From positions 7,787,001 to 7,851,000 of the forward strand of contig NC_092611.1 in the NCBI RefSeq assembly GCF_047663525.1: a stretch of 64,000 nucleotides of DNA. The letters run 5' to 3'. The notes below the pieces were generated by a model. It was not told the origin of the DNA. It saw only the letters and a program-made list of their open reading frames with translations, and searched no databases. This document shows, piece by piece, positions 1 through 28,184 of this stretch (positions are counted from its first letter, which is position 1; every line of letters starts with the position of its first letter). The translations under genes and the position numbers were made by a program. The DNA is from Anas platyrhynchos. Lineage: Eukaryota > Chordata > Aves > Anseriformes > Anatidae.

Positions 1-3000
1 TTTGCTTTGTGTTTGTGCCCTTACGGTGGAAAAGCAAACATCACTGGGCTGGCTGGGTTCACTAGCAGTGGAAAGGAAAAGTCTCCTGAGGTGTTTCTCG
101 TGCCTTTGGTGAGGAATAGCAGACAGGGAGCCTCTGGCTTGAAGAAGTGCTTTTCTTACGGATTAAACCCCAGTTTGTTGGTCAGCTCTGGTTTCAGCCC
201 CACTCATCTGTGCTCATCCACGCAGTTTGAGTGTGTCTGCATTGGAGTTGTGTGTCTGCATGTTGAATTACTGTTAATTGGTTTATTATTTTTAAAGGAA
301 TAGAGCTCATAAGCAAGTTTTCTCTTTAATTTTGTTTACTAAATTACTTATTTTGAAGACCTGATGTGCTTAGAGGTGGGGAATTTGTGTATCACTCCCC
401 TGGTGGCGTGAAGGATGAGGTTGCACTGGCTCTGTGGGATACAAGAACTCCACAAGTTGGTAGAAGGAATTCCTCACCCAGCAGAAGTCAATAAAATGAG
501 AGACAAATTGGAGACATTTTGGTGCCAAAGAAGAAAAAGCATCTCTTTTGTCCTTCTCTTTCTTGCTGGGCTCTGGGTGAAGGGCCTCATGTTTGAGCAT
601 GGAGGAGCTCCTGGGTTTCACGTCCTGAGGTCAGCGCCAGCTGAGGCCCTGAGCCCAGCAAATCTGCCAGGATTTTTTTCTGCCTGCTTCTCTGTCAGCT
701 GGACTGGTGATCCTTCTGCTTCCCTGACTGTTCCTAAATCAGGCTGTGCATCTCTGATTTTCCACGGCATTTCTAGCTGCCGCTCTCTAGCAAGGGTTAC
801 TGCTGTGCTGGGAGCTGCCATGCCTCAGGGGAATCTGCAGAGCATGCTCCCAGGAAAGAGAGTAAGAGGCTTTCGAAAAATTAGAGCAAAAGCAGTTGAC
901 GCTGGGGAAGATGTGAGATTTGTGTCTGTCCATGAGGTTTTCAGTTTAATATTTAGGTCCCAAGGTCAGCCCTCCTCTGTACTCCTTTCCTTTGTGTTTA
1001 TCTGCTTGCAGTCCTTTCACCTGCCTTCTCTTTTGGAACTGTGCTTCATTTTTTTTTCTTCTTACAGCTTTCCCCTCTACCTGACCCGAGCCTCCACCTC
1101 TTCACCCATGTCCAGTACAGTTCCAGAATGGTTAGTGGAAAAAAATATTACAGTGAGAAGACAGTAATTGCCTCTTTCAGGTGTTCTTAAATACTACCAA
1201 AGACCTTTACTGTCCTGGTTAGTCCGAAAAGTTCAGCAGCAGGACAGTTCTGTCCTCTTGTCTTTGGGAGAGCAAAGTCTGCACTGAGGATTGCGCTGAG
1301 TGGGTCAAAGCCCCAACAGAAGCCCTGCACCTGCAGTTCTGCAAACAAAGGCTGTGCACACAGGGCAGCTTTCCCAGCAGTGGATCCAGGGAAGGCCTCA
1401 GCTGAGCCGTGCACAAACCCAAACAGTCGGCTTCAGGTATCACTGCTCGGAGTATTTCCCTCTGTCCACAGATCTGCAGGCTCTCCCTGGCTGTAGTGCT
1501 GGAGCTGCGTGCTGTATGTCACCGTTTGCAAAGTGAGTGGGAGAACATGCTCAGTGAATACAGTAATACTGCACAGAAGCTTTTTTTCGTAGAGGAAAGC
1601 AGTAGCATAATTTCCAAGCCATAGGAGAATCAGAGCCAGAGAAGGCAGAAAGGAGGCAGAAAGCCTTTTGGAGCACACAGGAGGGATGTGGTCTCCTGTG
1701 GAAATGCCCTTTCTGGAGCTGAGCACTGTCTGTATCCCCTGTAACTTTCGAACTCTCTACGCAATTTCAGCTTGCAGAGCTGAATGTCTCAAAAATAAAT
1801 CTGGTCAGATTTGTGTTTTGGTAGGTAGCTGCGTAAAGGAGAGAGCCCTGGCCCTGGGAGAGCTGCAGCAAAAGTGCAATAGGAGGTGGCTGAAGGCCTT
1901 TCTTTGTGAAGCTTTTTAAGCAGCACTTGCAGCTTCTTAACAACATCAAATGATCACGAGACTGAGCACCGTCAGAAATCAGCCTTTGATGTCTTGGTGT
2001 GCTGTCTTCTTTCCTTGCAGCACCCTCTTGGAGACCTCATAGATGCCAGAGCGAAGGGGGAATCTCAGCTGTTGGAATGAGTAAAATAACCTGGATTAAG
2101 ACAAAGAGAGGGAAATGAAGCACTGTTTTAGGGAAAACACCAGAAACGTCTTCCCAAGGGGTGGCAGCCTGAGTCTGACTCAGCACCAGCAGTCTTATAA
2201 CGGGGTTTATTGCAGAAACCCAGGCCTGAGGATGACATAGTGAGGTGCTGAATGAGCTGCCTTACTCTGAATCAGTGCTCTCAGCTTTCCAGTGCCAGTA
2301 ACCATTTTGTCAAGCTGTTCCTGGAGCAGTGTAACTCCTTGGCTTTCAGGTATTTTTCACAGGCAGTTCCCCACGGGGTTTCCATGATGTCAAGCGTATT
2401 GATTACTGGCCTGGCACGCCTGCTGTGGTGGAGCGGCACTAAATTAGAGATGAACTTCTGGTGCATGCTCATGGGATGATGAATTCAAATTCACTCTACC
2501 ACAAACTGCCAGTGATTGCTTTGAAGCTTCTCCCTCTGGTGTTAATTCATTTTTAAAAGAAAGGTGAAAAAAAAAAAAAAAAAAAAGGGAAGGAAGTCCC
2601 CAGTGACCCGACCAGATTTGGAAGAGACGCCGTGGGACAGGTGGCCAGTTGCTTTGCTGGCATCAATCAGCACAGCAGTCCTGCTGTCAGTGGGGTCTAA
2701 ACTCTCCCACACAAGCAAGGCACGTATCCTGCTCTTTCCATTACTTCTGCTCTGTCCAGAGGCAACGCAAGTCCTCCACAAAGGCTTAGGAGCAAGTCCA
2801 TCAGTCACGCAGAACAGTCAAGGTTTCCCTTCCTGGTTTTCTCCCTGCCTCCTTATATCTACCTGCGTGCTGTGCCAGACTGTACCTTCCTCAGCCCTTG
2901 TGTAGTCAGACTTCCCTGTCCTGTCCCATCCCCCAGCAGCAGCTGCTTCAGATTTCCTCCCAGAGGATTTTTCAGCATATTACCAGCGAGTCGTGGCCCT

Positions 3001-4200
3001 GGCAAGGTCACGCTCTTCTCCCCGTTCCCCCCCGAAAACTCGCCTCCGCCCGTCGCAGTGCCATCCTGTCCCGTCCCTCTCTGTTTGCAGTAGGGTTAAT
3101 GTTTGCTGTCACCACCTCCGGGTTCGTCTTCCGATCGCTCGTGCCATTCAGATCTGCACCGGGAGAGGTGGGTGGCTGCGGAGACTGAGAAACATCCTGG
3201 CGGGATTTTTTTGGAAGCAATCCCATGCTGTTTCCAGAGAGAAAGGCCATTCAGTAAAACAACACAGGTGCCTCACAGCTGTCTGCAGTGCTAATACCTT
3301 GTCCCTCCTGGGCTGCAGAAGTTGCTTTGCTCTCCCTTCACCTGGGGATGCTGGGTGAGTGCAGGCAGATGCGAGGAGAGATGCCTTCATGGTGCACCTG
3401 AGCATTTTGATGGTCCTCCCTGCACCCAGTGGCCATGCCCTTGCAGGGTTTTGTGTGGTTGGAAACATCTGCGAGCCCAGTTTGTTAGGAAGAACTCGGA
3501 TTTTTCACCAGTATGCCTGCGTCTGGTTCTCACAGCTCAGCATCGTGGCTGAGCAGAGCTGGCATGGCGTGGGCTTTTCCTCTGCATTTCCACACTTGAG
3601 CAGAGATGGAGAGTGTGGGGATGGAGGGCAGAGGGATGCAGGGAGCTGTGCTCCAGGCAATCTTCCCGAGACCTGCAGGGAGTTTACTGGAGCCTGCAGG
3701 AGCCCTTGCTCATCCTTTCCAAAGTGACCTGGCTGAACCTAGAAAGCCGCAGGCTTTTTTGGGGGGGCGCAGGAGCAGCTGAGCTCTAACATTTCTTAAC
3801 TCCGTGGGTCTCGCAGGGCTGATTCATCACAGCTCTGTTCTTTTGGCTGGTCCCTCCTTAGCCCAGCTCCCCTCGCGCCGCCCCCACTGCAGTGTCCAGC
3901 AGCTCTCCACGACAGGAAACATCTGCTGGAGGCTGAGCCTGGGTTACTGCAGGGCATTGGCCGGCAGAGCTCCCCTCTACAGTAACTGGAAGCATGTGCG
4001 AGGCACTTTGGTATCCCCTCGCCTGCTCCTTCCACGAGAAACCTCCCCAAAGACCAAAGCTGCCTTTCCGAGCAGAGGGACAAGAGGAGAGAGCCTGAGG
4101 CAGGCACAAGAATAAGAATCGCTGCTTTTCTGCTTTCGAAGCAGGGAGAAAACACCAGCAGCTGAAGGCTCTGAGCTGTTTGGTGTCCTGTTACTGTGGG
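1..4200. other. Non-coding stretch: upstream DNA or intron of longer GRAMD1B isoforms
   Basis: I find no exon that I can support here. I looked for the usual mammalian GRAMD1B N-terminal exons (the serine-rich segment ending in a Ser-Trp-Tyr-Asn motif before the GRAM domain) and did not see them, so they probably lie before the window. The stretch has a poly(A) run at about 2567-2586 and a mildly CpG-enriched patch at about 2990-3200. Open frames here are short and resemble no known family. Confidence 0.5.
2567..2586. repeat. Poly(A) run
   Basis: Twenty consecutive A residues, without a recognisable retroposon body next to them. Confidence 0.9.
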
Positions 4201-4219
4201 GTGCTGGCCATCAGACCTG

Positions 4220-4641
4220 TGCTGGGTGCTCGCTCGCAGTCCTGGCCATCGGGGCTGGCTCAGGAGTCGCAGACGCCTTGCACAACCTGCCTGAGACCGC
4301 TCGGGTTGTTGGTGCTTTTGCAGCCCTTTTCCAGAGGATACCTGCAGCAAGAATTGGGTGAGACTGGAGCAGAAGAGTGCAAACACTGCCTGCCAGCACG
4401 CTTATCCTCATGAGCCACTTGGAAAAAGTCCTCCCCAGGGCGAGTCCCCTCTCAGAGCTGCAGAGGCCGCTAGGGCAGACGACCTGAACGTGAGCGGGGA
4501 AGCAGGGGAAGGCACACGAACTCCTGCCAAGCTGCTGTATCTCTTTCGACTTTGAATCTAAACAAGAAGCAGTGACAGCAGGAAGAGGAAAAGCAGTCTG
4601 CCTGGGAACACGGGGAGCTGTGGGAGCACCGAGGGGACGCT
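4220..4641 (+). promoter_or_regulatory. GRAMD1B: Putative promoter/5' leader of the alternative GRAMD1B first exon
   Basis: This stretch precedes the candidate start codon at 4642. It is more CpG-containing than the flanking introns, at about 4220-4520. An in-frame TGA at 4573-4575 closes the frame upstream and no in-frame ATG lies between it and 4642, so a leader ending here would use the 4642 ATG first in that frame. No TATA box stands out. The transcription start is not determined; this is inference from position. Confidence 0.3.
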
Positions 4642-21505
<16,864 letters not shown>

Positions 21506-21550
21506 CAGGCAGGAATGCAGGAGGCCAGAGGACGGTGTGCAATATGTGTA

Positions 21551-21621
21551 AATAGGATATATAAATATATATATAAATATATATATATACAGAATATAAA
21601 TATATATATTATATACAGATT
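21551..21621. repeat. TA-rich tract at start of GRAMD1B 3' UTR
   Basis: About 70 bp composed almost only of A and T, mainly alternating TA with AAATATAT blocks, starting about 45 bp after the stop codon. In RNA it could form AU hairpins. Confidence 0.9.
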
Positions 21622-23141
21622 TTAAGAGAAAAAAAAAAGCCTACGTATCGCGAGGAAGGACTGACCTCCAAACACTGGTTGAAATGGAGCGTCTCGGTGG
21701 TAGTGTGGGGTGTGCGTGTGTGTGCGTGTGGGAGGGCTGTGCTCTCCTGGCACTGAGGTGCGCTTAGGGATGCACCCTGTGTGCTACCCTGGGCTTTTGC
21801 ACCACTCTTCTGTAATACTCCTGGCTGTCTGTTCGTCTGTCTGTCTGTTTTGTTTTTGTTGTTTCAAAGGGAAGCATCAGAGCGAATGCCCCTCCCCTCC
21901 CTGCGCATGAAGGTCCCTGACTGACTCTGTGTATCTACACGTATAAAGGGAACACTGTCAACTTCTTACCTTGCTGGCTTCAGGACAGAGAGGTTTTGGC
22001 AATCACCATCAATCCCTCACAAAACTACTCCGTGTTTGGAGAGGAGGCCTCCAGAGGAATTGCTCTAGGTCTGTGGAGAGCAGGTCTCACTGGCAATCAG
22101 CCTTATGGCTCTTGGAGCAGAAATGCAATTTGCTGTCGTGCTGGTCAGCCTGGTTCGGAGAGCAAAGCACAGAATGTAAATAAGCCTGAAAAGCTTTCTC
22201 CAAACACCTAGTTTGCCTCCTCCTGCTATTGATACTGCATTAATTGCCAAGGAGATGGTGGGAAGGGGGAGAATCTGCCCCCATGGTGCTCAGATGGAGG
22301 AGAGCCACGCTGCAGAAAGCACACTTCCATCTGTTTTGACAGTGTCCCCTTTACGTTTTCTGTGGTTCTCTGCTTTTTGTGTGCTTGGGCCCCTGCCATT
22401 AAGCCATCCCCTGTGCTGAAGATCTACATCGGTGCTGATAAGGGCTGTCTGTGTGACTTCTCACAACAGGGGGAGTGCCCCAACTTAAAAAACAAAATCA
22501 AAACGAGTATTTCTATGCGAGCCCTCCTTTCTGCCAAACCACGTGCTATTAGCACAGTGTGGAGTGGGAAAGCTAAGGGAACTTAGCAGAACCACTCCTG
22601 CCATCCTGCTTAGCAAGTTTACCTCTTGCTCCTAGTCTGAGAGACCACTTTGCTCATACCTCTTAGCCCTGACTTTTACTTCTAATCCATGTGGGAAAGC
22701 ATTAGGTAGAAAAGAAAAATATCCTTTCCTTTAGCAATGACAACAAAAGAACACCTTTGCTTTGGATCCTTATGGGCAAGCTATAACAGCAAAGCCTTCA
22801 TCAGTCCTCATAGAGGTTAGGAAGAGTCACAGGGACCAAAAAAGAAAAGAAAAAAGGGACTAAAAAGGGACTGTTAGGGGGTGCAGGACAGACTGGGGGA
22901 TGTCCACACTGTAAGGCATCTGACTGGGCTGTCTCCTAAGCTGCACAGCAATGCATCTGTTCTCTAAGCAAGTCAGGTGGTAGAGCTGCATTAAAGACAT
23001 TGTGTGTTTTTACTACTTGTGGGGGATAATTCCAGATTCCCTTTAGCAGCCAAATCAGAAAGAATGGCAGAGAGATTGTGATGTGCAGTGTAAAGAAGCC
23101 ACTGTGAGTGGGTGGGATGCAGGGTGCTTGAGTGGCTGATT

Positions 23142-23147
23142 AATAAA
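23142..23147 (+). terminator. GRAMD1B: Candidate poly(A) signal AATAAA (GRAMD1B)
   Basis: AATAAA is followed within about 30-50 bp by a GT-rich stretch (GTGGTATGGG). It would give a 3' UTR of about 1.65 kb. Confidence 0.35.
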
Positions 23148-25360
23148 TGCTTTCTCATCTTACCTGGCTAGGTAGATTAGGTGGTATGGGAGACCCTGAG
23201 TCTTCATCATTACTCAACACCAGGATTTTTCCACCTTCTAAATGGCAGGAAGGACTCAGCCGCATATTCCCCACATGCAGATGGTGCGGTTCTAGCTCGT
23301 CCACTGTCTTTTGCTCTAATTGGCACTGAAAGAGCAGGGGACATAAGGGTGAGTAACTGGTTTATGTATCTTTGTACCAGAAACACTGATCCACACAGCT
23401 GGGGAAGAAAACGAGTCTAAGGAAAACCCTTACAAGCTCCCTCAGCCCAACCAGGGAAAGGTACCATTGGCAGAAGTAACCCACTGATTTCTCCCAGCCT
23501 GCCTAAGATTTTTCATGACCAAATTCTAAACACGTCCCACGGACGAAGACTCACAGTTGAAGGAGTGTGGATGAAGGCAGGTTACTGAATGCACATTTAA
23601 GGGTGTGAAAGGTACAACTGGCAAAAAAAAATGCCTCGGAAACTAGAGAATAACTTGTATTTATGTCTGTCTGTTTGATTTCATGCTGCTGACTACTGCG
23701 CTGCTCCCTGGCTTTTTCCAGGGAGGCTGCTGAAATGGCTACTGTACGATGAATCTGAGCTGCTAGTAACCTGAAAGGGTATCCTGCTGCTCTCATCTTG
23801 GGACCAAAGGGCCCCAGCTCCGTCCCCGCTGTTGACTTGCCACACTGGCTGAGTCCCATTTGTTACTCCCACAGTTGCTAAGCACAGAAAAATGCCTTGC
23901 TGCCCATCTTCCCCTTTTTCAAAAATTAATTTCAGAGAGAAGGAAAAAAGAGAAAGGAAGCCCTGTGCTTGCTGCGTTTCCTTGCCAGAAAATAGAAAGG
24001 CTGTATCTTGAGAGAGAAACCTGGAACGTGGGTCTTTGTAACCTGGCTGGCAAGCTTCTGTCTGTAGAAAGACAACCCAGCAGGAGACAGAACAACTCAT
24101 GTGTCCGAGAGAGCTGGCTTCTTACCCATCTGGTGTTCTCTTGCTAGTTGTGGAGGCACGGAATCCCTTTGCTTATGTGTGTGTCCTTCTTCCTCTGCAG
24201 CATTTTTGCAAATGGTGGTCACATTGGGTTCTGGATGTTCCCACTGATTTGGCTTCCTTGGGCTTGGCCTTAGAGACAGAATTGCACAAACTCAGTTAAA
24301 TTAATGTGAGGCTACACACAGGCAGATATAAAAATATTAAGCACTAATATTCATTCTGCCTGCACATTACTCTAAACTGTTTAACATGGTTGACAGCTCT
24401 AACACACAGTTGCATTAAATTCCTCAATCAAGACCATAAGGGTGTCAATAAAGAACTTAAGAGTGGTGGTCACCAAACATGCCCTTCAGAATGAGGAACG
24501 CTGCTGTTTGGGTTCTTAGGTTTCCTTTTCTCAAAACCCTAGTTATGTTGGATTTTTTTTTTTGTCACTTGGCAGCAAGTCTGGCTTGGAGGTGGGTAGT
24601 CTGGCTTTGTGAAGCAATCCTTTATTGCCACTTATCGAAGTAGTAGTGAAAGAGAAAACTAAGGTCTTTTCCATAAGGCAAAACCCACAGTGGCACAAAA
24701 GCAAGGGCTCACACAAAACCTCAGCATGTTCTCATTTAGATGCCATCTTGTAGAGAACTACGATAGGAATCACCTGCTACTGCAGATGAATTCCAATCAA
24801 CAGATTAATTCCTTTTACAGCCCCAGGCAATTTTGCTGCAGTTCATTCATGATTGCATTTCCTAGGGAAATTAGCAAATGCTTTCTAGGAGCAAGGCTGA
24901 GCAACCTAACTGATGTTGCAGGAGGTGGTGCTTCTGCCTTACCTAAGCAGTCACAGCCAGGCTGCAGCTTGGCTTTCATTGATAGGGTTTTGCTTTTTCA
25001 CTTGTTTACCTATGACAGAAATCCCACACGAATGGCAGTTTTATAGCACCTTGCAAACATTTCCCTGCCAGTTCCTCCAGCTGTCCTTTCTGACACTGGT
25101 AACCTGTCTGGTGACTGTAGCTAGGTTTTTATTCTCAGAATCTTGGCAAACAAGAAGTTTTCAAATAAGCATTTCCCAGCCAAAAGTGATATGTGCAAAG
25201 TAATGCCAACAGATAGTAGCCTAATTCGTGCCAAGAGGCTACTTATTGATTGGCAGGAGGGAGAAGACAGAAAGCCCTGACTTGCCTGTTTGTTTTTGCC
25301 ACCTGTTTCTGTGGGAGAAGAATATACTTGGTAATCCTAGCTTGATACAAGTTCAATTCT

Positions 25361-25366
25361 AATAAA
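25361..25366 (+). terminator. GRAMD1B: Candidate poly(A) signal AATAAA (GRAMD1B, distal)
   Basis: AATAAA is followed by GTGTTTGGGTTATGG and a later TGTGTTGTGCTGTG stretch, which resemble downstream GU elements. It would give a 3' UTR of about 3.9 kb. Confidence 0.35.
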
Positions 25367-26502
25367 CATATGCCTCCTAACGCTTACCTTGAAAGAGGTG
25401 TTTGGGTTATGGCATCTGGGATGAGCTCAAAGTCAATTTGTGTTGTGCTGTGTTGTGCAGCCATTTCTGTGCAGATCTGTAGGCCTGCGATATGCCCAAG
25501 CAGAGGGAAAGACACACTTTCATGCCTCACGGTTTCACTTCTACATGTCAAAAATGCTAACCAGAAGGGAGTGCATACATACAGGTTTTGGTGAATACAG
25601 TTTCTTTCTCACATGACTTTAATCCTTCTCCCTTTCCTGGTGGCTCTGCCTTCTCAGACCTGTATTTCCATCATCTTTCAGGGATGCAGACGCACTTAAA
25701 TTGAGGAGACAGAGAGGGCAGCCTGCAGCTTTCATACCAGCCAGCACTAGGACAGAGTGGTACAGATAATCTCCAACCCTAAAGAGACCAGCACTGCTCA
25801 CACAGAATGAGCTGCAAACTAGAGGTTAGTGGTGGAAATTCTGGGGGAGTGAATCACTCCTAGCTAGTTAGAGGATTTTCTCCTTACTTAGTGGAAAAAC
25901 TTTTGGGCCCCTTCTTCCTCTGGGGTTCATTTCCAGAAACACAGCATGAAGTTAGTGTGAGTTAAGGTGTAGGAAAAAAACATCTGTGAATGCTCATTTC
26001 CAGGCATACACAGTCTCTAGCCTATTGCAATGATCTGGGAAGAGGCTCTGTCTCCAATAGGTAAAATTTCATTTGTGGCAAACACATTGAGTCCTACTCT
26101 GCCACCTGTGTGACACAACCTTGCTCCCGAAAGTACCTCTCCACAGAATGTCCATGCTTGCTTCCATGGGAGGTACGTACCCAACTAGCCATTTTCCAGC
26201 ATATACCCAGGGCAGGACTCTATCCGTGTTTCTTTTTCCCAATCAGGATACAAGCAAACCACTTTCTAATTTAGAAGTGGCAATTTCTGGTTCCACAGCA
26301 TGCTAAAGGTGAAGCAAACGGAGCATCAGCACTGGGTGCTTGCAGTACTGCTGGCTAGGGGAAGCAAGGACCTGACTCAAGGGAGGCACTCAGTCATGTT
26401 TCTCAAGGCCGAATTGTGTTGCCAGAACTGTTTTTTCCAAATTACGTGCACAACTCTGAAGAGCTCATTGCAGCAGGATCTCTGCTAGGCTTGCTGCCAT
26501 TG

Positions 26503-26590
26503 AGAATCGTAGAATAGCCTAAGTTGGAAGGGACCCACGAGGATCACTGAGTCCAATTCCTGGCTCCACACAGGACCACCCAAACAGTGC
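26503..26590 (-). mobile_element. CR1 LINE fragment (3' end)
   Basis: Begins AGAATCGTAGAATAGCC and continues TTGGAAGGGACC, then a GAGTCCAA..CCTGGCTCCACACAGG block. This is the reverse complement of the avian CR1 3' end, so the element lies on the minus strand and is 5'-truncated to under 100 bp. It is the clearest avian signature in the window. Confidence 0.85.
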
Positions 26591-27139
26591 AGTCGTGTAG
26601 ACTCAGTCTTTTCAGTCTCAGCACTAGTTAAAACATCTAGCAGGGGCTTGCTTAAAAACAATACTCAAAACAGAGTCTCTTAAACCAAAGCATCTGAGGT
26701 AAGTGGCTCGCAAAACCTTTGTGTCAGTGTAGTTTTCAAGATGTGACCGTGCCGACCTTTAGGCCCGTTCCCTCTGCCTGGCATGCTCTGAGCTCTACGC
26801 TTTGCAGTCTCCATAGCACGAGTCTCTTTGTGCCATAATACCTGTCTTTTTCTAGATGTGCACACTGGCCAAATAAGCTCCTCATGTCTTGATCAACTGC
26901 CGATTGAGATTATTCCCTGATCTAGCCAGACAGCATGGGCTTAACCCTTAGCATGGATACGTGGTGTGCCATGCCCTCTTCTCCCACACACATTTTGCAG
27001 TGCTTGCTATGGCTCTTCCCTCTCCCCACGTCCCTTTGCTGCCAGACAATCATTCCCTTTGTCATAGGTGGACTGACCTGGTGCTGTCCCTGCTTGCCTT
27101 TCCTTGATGCAGTCCGTACCGCTCTTCAAGTGAATGTGA

Positions 27140-27141
27140 TT

Positions 27142-27174
<33 letters not shown>

Positions 27175-27190
27175 TGTTTTTGTTTTTTTT
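27140..27190. repeat. (TTTTTG)n simple repeat
   Basis: About 50 bp of T-rich sequence with G at every fifth or sixth base. Confidence 0.9.
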
Positions 27191-28184
27191 CAGTAGGGAA
27201 AAGGACTTCCTTCTGCAGAAGGAATTATATTTGCACATGGCTCAGGGAGGTACCCTCTCTCGCCGTTTCTGTTACCTCACTCATTTAGGCCAATTCCATT
27301 GCTAACGTTAAATGGCCACTTTCCCCAACTGAAACTCCAAGAATAGTTAGGGAATAAAACAAACGTGCAGCTCAGGTTCTACAGCCACTTGGTCGTGTCA
27401 CAGTCTCGGCTCAGACTGCCCCAGCAGCATTAGGATTTGTGGGAGCAGCTGTTACGAAACAGCAACTTCATCCAGCAAAGAGGTGGAGCCTGTGCCACAC
27501 GGGTGTAGTTCCGATCTCCGCAAGCCCACCTCCCCTGAAATAGCACTTAGCAGAGCAGATACGGAAGCACTAACCTGGCTCTTGGCCTGCTGAGGTCGGA
27601 GTGGAGGGAGGAGCAGCAGAACCGTTGCAGCGTACATCCTTAACCACCCCGGACTGGCATCGTGTGGCTGCGGCACCTCTGGGACGTTGTCATTCCCACA
27701 GCAGTTCATCTCTCATCGCATGCTCCAGGGCTGGATAAAGCTGCTAAAGACCCTGGAGCGTGTTCTCCTCACCTGAGGCCCTGGATCCTGCAACCCCAGA
27801 TGCTGTCGTAATTGCAAATTAACGAGGATGGCCTCATGTCAGCAAGGAAAGGGAACGGGTCATACAGTCACCCGCAGGTGCGTGCTTCCCTTTGGGATTT
27901 CACCACTGGAGCCCGGGAAGCAGAGGGCTGTTGGCCAAGGCCGGCGCAGCCTGTAGCACCACCGTGAACTTCAGGGTGGGGTGGGGGACGAACCGTGATT
28001 TTGTTTTAGGAGTTGTATAACTGTCAAACTTTGCGCTGTGCGCAAAATGCGATAAAACGATAATGAAACTTACCTGCTAGAACCTAGGAACTGTAAAGGC
28101 TATGCAGCCGAAACTTAATGTAAGTAGCTAGTACAATGGAAGTATAAATTAAAAAAAAAAAATCTATCAGACAAACAGCATGAC

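Larger units (their letters stand above)
21506..25400 (+). other. GRAMD1B: GRAMD1B 3' UTR (end uncertain)
   Basis: Untranslated sequence follows the TAA. Mammalian GRAMD1B transcripts carry a 3' UTR of several kilobases. Canonical AATAAA signals with GT-rich sequence downstream occur at 23142, 24447 and 25361. A further one lies at 27353. Which are used cannot be told from sequence. Confidence 0.5.

Noticed and set aside
1067-1130. Exon-like segment between a polypyrimidine-CAG and a GTTAGT
   Set aside because: The frame does not match known GRAMD1B N-terminal sequence and the donor is weak. Not enough to call an exon.
415-1167. 250-residue plus-strand frame at the left end
   Set aside because: Composition is like translated non-coding DNA, it matches no family, and no exon chain connects it to GRAMD1B.
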